This document shows positions 44,837-51,918 of a stretch of 64,000 bases of DNA, piece by piece. The position numbers were made by a program, and so were the translations under genes. Source of the DNA: CAIMFV01 sp040757715 (GTDB lineage: Bacteria; Pseudomonadota; Alphaproteobacteria; Caulobacterales; Caulobacteraceae); assembly GCA_040757715.1 (NCBI GenBank), contig JBFLWS010000003.1, positions 62,001 through 126,000 of the forward strand, read 5' to 3'. The notes beneath the pieces are model-generated. The model was not told the DNA's origin, ran no database searches, and was given only the letters and a program-made list of their open reading frames with translations. Within the stretch, counting starts at the first letter, position 1; every line of letters starts with the position of its first letter.

Positions 44837-47668
44837 GTTGGCGCTCTTGGCCGTCTTGTCCAGGTAACGCTTCTTCATGTCCTGGAACCAGCCGGCGAAG
44901 GTGTCCGAATCGGCGGCCACGGCGGCGAAGCTGGCCGGGCGGGCTGAGCCGGCGTCGAGACCGGCGAGGGCGATGCGCACGGCGTCAGGATTGTGCGCGC
45001 CCTGCGCAAAGCCCATGAAGCGCTGACGCAGGCGGGCGAGGGCGGCGTCGTCATTGGCGAGGCTGTAGGCCGAGCCCGCGCGCACCAGAGCCGCTTCCTC
45101 GGCCGGCGTGAGTGGCGTGTTGGACTTCCAGCGATCGCCGAGGCGCGCTTCGAGCAGCGCCCCCGCCTTGGCCCAGTCCTTGCCCTGCCAGGCGATGTCA
45201 GCGCGCAACTGCTGCGCGTCCGGCGACTTGTCGGCGCCCAGAACTTCCAGGGCGTGGTCGAACCTACCCAAGGCCATGAGCGCCCGTGCCTCCACCAGTC
45301 GACGGCGGGCGTTGAGGGCGTTGGGCAGCACCGTGGTGCGCGAGGCGTTGATGGCGTCCAGCGCCGGTTCGGGCTTGTGGTCCATCAGGTCGATGGTGGC
45401 GAGGTCCGTGTCCACCTCCGCCCGCGCCACCCCGTCGAGGCGCTTGTCAGCCTGGTATTTCAGCAGCTCGGCGGCCTGGGGCAGTAGATCCACGTCCACT
45501 AGGCGCCGGCTAAGTTTGCGCACCATCTCATCGCCATCGGCGCCCACCGGGGCGAGGTCGCGGAAGTCGTAGAAGAGGGCGAGGGCCTGGATCGGCTCCA
45601 GCCCGTCGGCGCCGCCCTCCAGGAACAGGCGTCGGAAGGCGGCGGCGAGGTCGTCCTGCACCGCGGCGCCGGCCGGCAGGTCGGGGCGCCGGGCTCCCGC
45701 TGAACGGAGGGCGGTGAGGGCTTCGCGATACCGGCCCTGGGAGAGGTAGATCTGGCCGAGAGCGCGGATGGATTCGAGCTCGGTGGCGTCGCCGCGCCAG
45801 AGATAGCGCAGCGAATTATAGGCGGCGATGGCCTCGGGCAGACGTTGCTGACCCTTGGCCATGCGAATCTGGGTGGCGCGCAAGAGGGCGGGGGCGGCGA
45901 CGCCGCCATAGGTCGAATGGCTGGCGGCGTCATAGCCGGCGAGGGCCAGGTCCGGGTGGCCGCTGGCTTCATCGACCCGGGCTTGCAAGAAGCGCAGCTT
46001 GTCCTGCTCGATGGTCCCCAATTTTTCCGCGGCGGCCACCATCACCTCGTGACGGGCGCTGGCTATGTCGCCCTGGGCCAATGCGGCTCCAGCGTCGGCC
46101 ACCGCGAAACGGGCGCGCCAGGTGGGGTCGAACTGGCTCGCCACCTTTCGACCAGCGGCGAACTCATGTCGCGCCCCAGCGAAATCGCCGGTCTTCACGT
46201 CCAGATAGCCGCGCCACAGCGAGGAGGACGGATCCATGGCCAGGGCGGGGGAGGAGAACTCGGCCACGGCGTCCTTGTAGCGCCCGGCCATGGCCTTGGC
46301 CGCGCCGCGCAGGCCGCGGAAGTCAGCGGTGGCCAGGAGCGTCTGGTCCTGCTTGGCCATCATGTTGAGATAGCCGATGGCCTCGTAATTCATGCCGACG
46401 CCGAGGAGAAAGCGGGCGAAGCCCAGACGGGCCTGGACCCCCGCCGTGCGCCCCTTGGCCTTCTCCTCCATGGCGGCGGCGAGGAGCTGGGCGTAGCGGA
46501 CATTGAACCCGCCCTCGCCGAGCTTGGACCAGTCGGCGAAATTGATCAGGGCCGGATAGGCCGCGGCTTGCGGCGTCGATAGGGACGCCGACTCGGCCTT
46601 GCGCAAGCCGCCTTCCGTGGACAGGGCGAGGCCCTTGGGTCGGGCGAGGCGCACCACGTCGCCATCGGCGCTGACGCTGAGATCATCGGCGACAGCCTCC
46701 ACCGCCAGGCCGTGGCGCGACGGCAGCAGGGTGGCGTCCACATAGACGTGCCGCGACTCCACGCCCTTGGTGGGGCCAAGGGCGGTGACCACCGCCAGCT
46801 TGTCGCCTACCGCCGGATCGGCCACCCAGAAGACGCCTGTTGAGCCGGCCAGGCGCGCCGTGAGGGCCGCGGGCCCGTTCTCGTCGCGGGCCAGGGCTAT
46901 GGCCGCCGGCTGGTCCGCGGCGCGAGGGCCGAGCGTCACCACCCAGTTATTGCCTTCAGCCGAGGTGCCCACGAGGGTGAGCGGTGGGACGGGGATGCGC
47001 AGGGCGGTGTAGTCGGCGCCGGCGACAGGCTGGAACACTCGATAGGGACCCATGCTGTGCGGCAGGGCGGAAAGGTCGAGATTGGCCTTGGCGTCGAACA
47101 CCACCCACACCGCCTCGCCCCGGCGGAACACGGCGGCGCCCAGCGGCGCTCGCCAGGGAAAGCGCAGGGCGAGCGAGGCCCCTTGCAGCTCGGCGGCCAC
47201 CTTCACGACTCCCCCCTGAGGGACCGGGTCGGGCCGGCCCTTGGGCGCCTGATCGACGTGGGCGACAGCGGCCGCGGGCTTGGCCGCCTCGCCCGGGGTC
47301 AGCACTACGAAGGCTGCGCCATCGGCGGCGCCGGTCTTTACATTGGTGTTTTCGGCGAGGGTCAGGCGCAATTCCACGCCGCCGCCCACAGCCGCGGCCT
47401 CGGCCTTCTCGATGGGCTTGGGCGGATCTACGTGCAGGCGCGCCATGTCGGGCAGGCCCGCGCCATTGAAGCGCAGCACCAGCACCTTGCCGTCCTGCTT
47501 GGCCCCAACGAGGCGCGCTTCGGGAAATTCCAGGCGGGCGAAGTCCTTCGCGCCGCCCACCTTCAGGGCGAGCGGGCGCGCTGTCGCGGCGAGGGCGAGG
47601 GGCGGCGCGGCCCCCTGCAGCGTGAGGGCGGCCGCGAGAAGGAGGCTCAGACCCGGACGGCGGTTCAT
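44834..47668 (-). CDS. large exported TPR protein
   Basis: 944 residues. A signal peptide (MNRRPGLSLLLAAALTLQGAA, ending near LALA) is followed by a beta-rich N-terminal half, about 30-380, with AMIN-like strands such as RFNGAGLPDMARLHV and FPWRAPLGAAVFRRG. A helical TPR half runs to the end (for example RGYLDVKTGDFAGARHEFA, LGQIYLSQGRYREALTALRS, ALMALGRFDHALEVLGA). No enzyme motif is seen. It may be a periplasmic scaffold. Convergent with DUF423. Confidence 0.75.
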   Translation of the reverse strand: MNRRPGLSLLLAAALTLQGAAPPLALAATARPLALKVGGAKDFARLEFPEARLVGAKQDGKVLVLRFNGAGLPDMARLHVDPPKPIEKAEAAAVGGGVELRLTLAENTNVKTGAADGAAFVVLTPGEAAKPAAAVAHVDQAPKGRPDPVPQGGVVKVAAELQGASLALRFPWRAPLGAAVFRRGEAVWVVFDAKANLDLSALPHSMGPYRVFQPVAGADYTALRIPVPPLTLVGTSAEGNNWVVTLGPRAADQPAAIALARDENGPAALTARLAGSTGVFWVADPAVGDKLAVVTALGPTKGVESRHVYVDATLLPSRHGLAVEAVADDLSVSADGDVVRLARPKGLALSTEGGLRKAESASLSTPQAAAYPALINFADWSKLGEGGFNVRYAQLLAAAMEEKAKGRTAGVQARLGFARFLLGVGMNYEAIGYLNMMAKQDQTLLATADFRGLRGAAKAMAGRYKDAVAEFSSPALAMDPSSSLWRGYLDVKTGDFAGARHEFAAGRKVASQFDPTWRARFAVADAGAALAQGDIASARHEVMVAAAEKLGTIEQDKLRFLQARVDEASGHPDLALAGYDAASHSTYGGVAAPALLRATQIRMAKGQQRLPEAIAAYNSLRYLWRGDATELESIRALGQIYLSQGRYREALTALRSAGARRPDLPAGAAVQDDLAAAFRRLFLEGGADGLEPIQALALFYDFRDLAPVGADGDEMVRKLSRRLVDVDLLPQAAELLKYQADKRLDGVARAEVDTDLATIDLMDHKPEPALDAINASRTTVLPNALNARRRLVEARALMALGRFDHALEVLGADKSPDAQQLRADIAWQGKDWAKAGALLEARLGDRWKSNTPLTPAEEAALVRAGSAYSLANDDAALARLRQRFMGFAQGAHNPDAVRIALAGLDAGSARPASFAAVAADSDTFAGWFQDMKKRYLDKTAKSAN

Positions 47669-47745
47669 GGCTCACGTCAAACGCGGTTCGCAGGCCGACG
47701 AGGGCCTGTTCGGCTCGACCATGGAGCCGCCGCGTTAGGTCGAGG

Positions 47746-48096
47746 TTAACGCTGATCGCCTTTTGGCGGCCGGCGCCGAAATCCGCGCCGCGGCGCGTCC
47801 CATTGGGCCTCGCCCCGGTCCCTGCGCTGCGCGCTGGTTTCGCCCTTAGCTTTCTTGGTGATTTCTTTCAGCTTCAAGCCCTGGCGCAGGGAGAGCACGG
47901 TGCCCGGCGCGCCCTTGTCCGGGTCGGCGAAGGCGCGGCCATAGGTCTTCACCCGCTCGGCCACGTTTTCGAGGAATTCGCCCTCCCACTCGGAGAGCTC
48001 GACGCCTTCGCGCGCCGCGGTGCGCTCGGCCTTTTTCAGCGCTCGGAGCGCCGCTCGCGCCGCGGCCTTCTTGGGGTCCGGCGGCGCGCGTTTCAT
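47746..48096 (-). CDS. conserved basic hypothetical protein
   Basis: 116 residues, strongly basic at both ends (MKRAPPDPKKAAARAALRAL at the start, RRDRGEAQWDAPRRGFRRRP near the end). The middle block LSEWEGEFLENVAERVKTYG and FADPDKGAPGTVLSLRQGLK looks structured. I have a sense of similar small proteins in Caulobacterales, but no function. It starts 4 bp from the 45-bp palindromic element, on the same strand as gapR and downstream of it, so it may share the gapR transcript. Confidence 0.65.
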   Translation of the reverse strand: MKRAPPDPKKAAARAALRALKKAERTAAREGVELSEWEGEFLENVAERVKTYGRAFADPDKGAPGTVLSLRQGLKLKEITKKAKGETSAQRRDRGEAQWDAPRRGFRRRPPKGDQR

Positions 48097-48099
48097 GAA

Positions 48100-48144
48100 G
48101 CGGATCGAGGAAAAGTGGGAACCGGTTTTCCGCCCGCGATCCGC
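48100..48144. repeat. 45-bp palindromic interspersed element, copy 1
   Basis: Arms GCGGATCG (48100-48107) and CGATCCGC (48137-48144) enclose a second stem, GGAAAA with TTTTCC, around GTGGGAACCGG. It starts 8 bp after the gapR stop on that strand. A second copy at 62346-62390 matches about 86 percent over 50 bp, and its stem differences are compensatory. Similar AAAAGTGG-ACCGGTTTT palindromes are dispersed in many Alphaproteobacteria. Confidence 0.8.
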
Positions 48145-48151
48145 GCCAAGA

Positions 48152-48439
48152 TCAGAGCCCGCCGATGGCCGACAGGTAGAGGTCGATCAGCGCCTCTTCC
48201 TCCTGGCGTTTCGCCCGGTCCTGTTTCCGCAGCCGGATCACCTTGCGCATGACCTTGGTGTCGAAGCCCTCGCCCTTGGCCTCAGCATACACTTCCTTGA
48301 GGTCGGCGGCGATGGCGGCCTTGTCCTCTTCCAGACGCTCGAGCCGCTCGATGAAGCTCTTCAGCCGGCCCTGGGCGGCGGCGGTGAGCACGTCGGCCTC
48401 GGTGGAGGGCGGGGTGGAGAAGGCGGAATCGTCGGCCAT
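48152..48439 (-). CDS. gapR: GapR (DUF2312), nucleoid-associated protein
   Basis: 95 residues from the ATG at 48439 (MADDSAFSTP); an in-frame ATG at 48457 is less likely. The helical DUF2312 core is intact: LKSFIERLERLEEDKAAIAA, EVYAEAKGEGFDTKVMRKVI and RLRKQDRAKRQEEEALIDLY. In Caulobacter GapR binds A+T-rich, overtwisted DNA ahead of polymerases as a tetrameric clamp and helps topoisomerases. Upstream lie the predicted rpmJ terminator and rpmJ. The palindromic element follows the stop codon. Confidence 0.92.
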   Translation of the reverse strand: MADDSAFSTPPSTEADVLTAAAQGRLKSFIERLERLEEDKAAIAADLKEVYAEAKGEGFDTKVMRKVIRLRKQDRAKRQEEEALIDLYLSAIGGL

Positions 48440-48482
48440 GGGCGGGGAAACTCGCAAGGAGGGATTGGGCAGGCGAAATTAA

Positions 48483-48517
48483 GGGCCCGGATCGGGGGTG
48501 GCGACCCCCGCGGGCCC
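48483..48517 (-). terminator. two-tier stem-loop after rpmJ
   Basis: GGGCCCG (48483-48489) pairs with CGGGCCC (48511-48517), and inside it CGGGGGT pairs with ACCCCCG around a GGCG loop. Reading on the rpmJ strand it is followed by TTAATTT, a weak T-run. It separates rpmJ from gapR. A further small hairpin (GCGCCTG / CAGGCGC) lies at 48547-48566. Confidence 0.65.
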
Positions 48518-48599
48518 TGGCGCAGTCTTTAAGCTGGGGATAAGTCGCGCCTGACTGTGCAGGCGCGCCCGATCAAGCCCGTGGGATAGGTCCCGGGGC

Positions 48600-48725
48600 T
48601 TAGCCCTGGCGGGCCTTGAAGCGCGGGTCGGTCTTGTTGATCACATAGACCCGGCCCTTGCGGCGCACGACCTTGCAGTCCTTGTGGCGGGACTTCAGCG
48701 ACTTCAGCGAGCTACGGATCTTCAT
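48600..48725 (-). CDS. rpmJ: RpmJ, 50S ribosomal protein L36
   Basis: A 41-residue protein with start MKIRSSLKSLKSRHKDC, then RRKGRVYVINKTDPRFKARQ, preceded by GGAAGA. This is the 41-residue L36 form with few zinc ligands (one Cys, C17), common in Alphaproteobacteria. It stands alone, away from the ribosomal protein operons, as is usual for this type. It is part of the large ribosomal subunit. Confidence 0.95.
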   Translation of the reverse strand: MKIRSSLKSLKSRHKDCKVVRRKGRVYVINKTDPRFKARQG

Positions 48726-48853
48726 GACGTCTTCCGCGAGCCAGGAGGCTTTCGGCCTTCAGTGAAAACAGAACCCCGCGCAGTGGGGCGCGGGGCGTAT
48801 GAGGGCGGTTCTATATGCGGCCGCCTCCGGGGAGTCAACGAAAAGAGGGCGGC

Positions 48854-49762
48854 TCAGCCATGATGGGCGCCGGCGAACAGGGGCGGCGGCGGCTGATAAT
48901 GCCGGTGTTCAATCACGCGCACGATCTCGTAATCAGATCGAAAGCCGGAGGACGTTCGACGGGATCGTTCCAGCACTTCGCATATGAGCATGTCATTTTT
49001 CGCAAAAGATTCGATCCCCGCATCGACGCGTTCGAGAAATCTCTGATCCGAAACGGAAACTGGAACGTTAGCTCGGCCGTCGTTCAATCTCCACTTTTGA
49101 CCAGATTTGAAGGATAAGGATACTATAGTGAAGGCCTTTTCGTATTTACTTACAAATTCATCATCGGGTGAAATGGTTTGAACCTTGAAGTATTCGATCT
49201 CGTCCTTGGCGATGACGGTTTCAGTCTTGGCGTCGCCTACGCTGAGCGTGTCGATACCTTCTTTTTCCAACGGATCTGAGACGACCGTTTGAAGCGCCGA
49301 ACGAACCGCGTCATCGAGTACGAGCCGAGCTACGGGTTCTGGAACCTCAAACTCATCGCCATCCAGTTCAAACACCACTCGATCGGCGTCAGCGCGTATG
49401 CGCCGGAGGCGGCGCCCCTTGATCAGCCGCAAAGCGCCGATTACGCCGCCGACGCCTGTAAATCCCAGAATCTGGAGCAGGTTTGCGGCGGCCTGGACAT
49501 CCGTGGACTTCCAGAACTCCCAAGCGACCTTGGCGTCATTGACGATTATGTTCAGCCAAACCTCGAAACTGCCCTCGCGGGTGGCTTTCACACGCACGCC
49601 GATTTCGGCGTCATCGCCGTCAAGCGCGCGGCCAGCCGCTTTCAGCAGTTGAGCGACGCCCAGAAGCGCCGGTGCGAGGTCAGCAACGTCCATCTCGCCA
49701 TTGCGGACCGCCTCTCCGCCATAGGCGAGTTTGAACATGGCTTCGCTCATGCGACGCGTCAT
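48854..49762 (-). CDS. conserved hypothetical protein, accessory-type (DUF7946-like)
   Basis: 302 residues. The N-terminal FKLAYGGEAVRNGEMDVADL and APALLGVAQLLKAAGRALDG are the recognisable block of a family seen in accessory and phage regions. One hydrophobic stretch (NLLQILGFTGVGGVIGALRL, about 94-113) is followed by a basic patch (KGRRLRRIRADA). The rest is mixed alpha/beta with no catalytic motif I know. Starts at 49762, 49747 or 49738 are possible. The gene and its upstream 138 bp look less G+C-rich than their neighbours. Function unknown. Confidence 0.65.
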   Translation of the reverse strand: MTRRMSEAMFKLAYGGEAVRNGEMDVADLAPALLGVAQLLKAAGRALDGDDAEIGVRVKATREGSFEVWLNIIVNDAKVAWEFWKSTDVQAAANLLQILGFTGVGGVIGALRLIKGRRLRRIRADADRVVFELDGDEFEVPEPVARLVLDDAVRSALQTVVSDPLEKEGIDTLSVGDAKTETVIAKDEIEYFKVQTISPDDEFVSKYEKAFTIVSLSFKSGQKWRLNDGRANVPVSVSDQRFLERVDAGIESFAKNDMLICEVLERSRRTSSGFRSDYEIVRVIEHRHYQPPPPLFAGAHHG

Positions 49763-49900
49763 AACACGAATTCGTTGATTTTGAATATCTCAGATTGCGA
49801 AAAGCTACGTTCAGTTTCGTCCATAGGGATTATGATCCAGCATATCCGAATTGGATCAGGCAAGAATCGCCAAAGCCGTATCAAGCGCTTCACTTCGCCG

Positions 49901-51829
49901 TCACTTCCCCCCGCCGAGGTACTTGTCGAACCAGGTCAGGGCGCCGTCATTGATGGCCTTTTCGTGATCGGGTTCGCGGATGGCGTGGCCTTCGCCCGCC
50001 AGGATCAACAGCCGCACCGGCGTGCCGAGGTCGCGCAAGGCGTGCCAGTACTCCACCGACTGCGAGGCGGGGCACTCCACGTCGCGCTCGCCCACATAGA
50101 GGAAGACGGGGGTGTTCGCGTCCTTGATATGGGTGAGCGGCGAGAGCTTCTGGTAGATGGCCGGGTCGTCATAGGCCGAGCCGCCGAAGAAGGGGATCAT
50201 CCACTGGTCGATGCCGTTCTCGCCGTAATAGCTGATCCAGTTGGCGATGCCGGCGCCGGCCACGGCGGCCTTGAAGCGGTGCGTCTGGGTGAGGGTCCAC
50301 ATGGTCATGAACCCGCCGTAGGAGTGGCCCATGACGCCGAGACGCTGCTCGTCCACGGGGGCGATCTTCTCCACCGCGTCGACCCCGGCGAGGATGTCGC
50401 GCAGATCGCCGCCGCCGAAGTCGCGCACATTGGCCCGGGTGAAGGCCTCGCCTTGGCCATAGCTGCCGCGCGGATTGGGGAGGAACACGTAATAGCCGTG
50501 CGCCAACAGGGTGCGGGCCATGCCTGGACGCAGATAATTGGGCGTCACCGCTGAGCTTGGGCCGCCGTGGACCTGCACCACCAAAGGATAGGTCTTGCCC
50601 GGCTCCACATTGAGCGGGGCGAGCAGCCAGCCCTGCACCGTGAAGCCCTCATTGCTCCAATGGACGCTGGTCGCCTTGGCGAAGGCGGGGAGGGCGGCGT
50701 TGGCCTGGGTGATGCGACGGGCGAGCCTGAGGTCCTTGACAGGCGCCACGGCGATCTCCGGCGCGTGTTCGAAGTCCGATACAGCCGCGGCGACGATCTT
50801 GCCCGTGGCGTCGAAGGCGACCTTGCCCTCGCCAGACGTAAGCCCCAGCGGCGCCGACCAGAGGGTGGTCATGCGCCGCGTCTTCGGATCGATGGCGATG
50901 ATCTGGGTCTGATCCCCCACCAGGGCGGTGGCCAGGAGCTTGCCGCCCCGCCAGGCGAGCGAGGTGAAGCTGCCGTTGAAGCCCGGCGTGATGTCCACCG
51001 CCGCGCCGCCGGAGAAGGGGGCGAGATAGAGGTCGCCGCCCACCGGGCCGAAGTCGCTCATCAGGCCGCCGATATAGGCCACCGACTTGCCGTCGGGGGC
51101 GCTGCGCGGAAAGTTCAACTGGCGCTCGGGCTTGGCGATGCGGCGCAGCTCGCCCGAGGCGAGGTCCACGGCGGCGAGCTCGGCCACCCACCAATTGTTG
51201 TCGCCGTCGCCTTTGGCTGCGCTGGCCACGAAGCCCTTGCCGTCGGGGGTCCAGTCATATTCGTAGATGAAGGTGTCGGCCGGGGAGACCAGCCGCATCT
51301 GCCCCCCCGCACCGGGAAGCACAGCGATGCGCGCCTCGTCCGGATCGGTCCCGATGTCGCCAACCTGGGCGGCGCCGGCGGAGGTGGCGCCGAGGCTCTT
51401 TTTGGCGTTGACCACCACTTTAAGAGCCAAGGTTTGGCCGTCGGGCGACCAGCGCGGCTTTTCGGCGACGCCCTTGAAGCTCGCCGCCACCTGGTCGGAC
51501 GCGCCAGCGGCGATGTGAACGCTCACCTCGGCGGTCTTCTTGTCACGGGCGATGTAGGCGAGCCGCGAGCCGTCCGGGCTGAACGCGACATCGCCATAGG
51601 TGCAGACTGGGCAGGGGTCATAGACGCGTTCCACCGCCCCGTCGCGGGCTCGGCGCACGACGATCTGGTGGTGTGGCGTGCGCGAGAGGTCCTGCGGGTC
51701 GTCCGCCTCGGACGCCGCCACCTGCTGGCCGTCAGGTGACAGGGCCAGATTGTCGAACAGGTGCAGGGGCGCGGGGCCCGGAGCAGCGGCGACCTGAGTC
51801 GTCAGGGCCAGGGCGAGGGCGGCGAGCAT
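49901..51829 (-). CDS. exported S9 (prolyl oligopeptidase-family) peptidase
   Basis: 642 residues. A signal peptide (MLAALALALTTQVAAAPG) is followed by a WD40-like beta propeller (about 20-370; NLALSPDGQQVA, AFSPDGSRLAYIA, PRWSPDGQTLA). The alpha/beta hydrolase domain has the nucleophile in LGVMGHSYGGFMTMW, the Asp in YVGERDVECP and the His in LAGEGHAIREPDH. It resembles DPP IV / acylaminoacyl-peptidase enzymes that remove short N-terminal peptides in the periplasm. A dyad CGACAG-A-CTGTCG lies just upstream (51875-51887). Confidence 0.92.
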   Translation of the reverse strand: MLAALALALTTQVAAAPGPAPLHLFDNLALSPDGQQVAASEADDPQDLSRTPHHQIVVRRARDGAVERVYDPCPVCTYGDVAFSPDGSRLAYIARDKKTAEVSVHIAAGASDQVAASFKGVAEKPRWSPDGQTLALKVVVNAKKSLGATSAGAAQVGDIGTDPDEARIAVLPGAGGQMRLVSPADTFIYEYDWTPDGKGFVASAAKGDGDNNWWVAELAAVDLASGELRRIAKPERQLNFPRSAPDGKSVAYIGGLMSDFGPVGGDLYLAPFSGGAAVDITPGFNGSFTSLAWRGGKLLATALVGDQTQIIAIDPKTRRMTTLWSAPLGLTSGEGKVAFDATGKIVAAAVSDFEHAPEIAVAPVKDLRLARRITQANAALPAFAKATSVHWSNEGFTVQGWLLAPLNVEPGKTYPLVVQVHGGPSSAVTPNYLRPGMARTLLAHGYYVFLPNPRGSYGQGEAFTRANVRDFGGGDLRDILAGVDAVEKIAPVDEQRLGVMGHSYGGFMTMWTLTQTHRFKAAVAGAGIANWISYYGENGIDQWMIPFFGGSAYDDPAIYQKLSPLTHIKDANTPVFLYVGERDVECPASQSVEYWHALRDLGTPVRLLILAGEGHAIREPDHEKAINDGALTWFDKYLGGGK

Positions 51830-51918
51830 GTTTAGGCGGACTCCGAGGCGCTGAGCTTAAGACGGCAGGCGGCACGACAGACTGTCGATGCTCGCATGTC
51901 GACGCGTGGACATAGACC

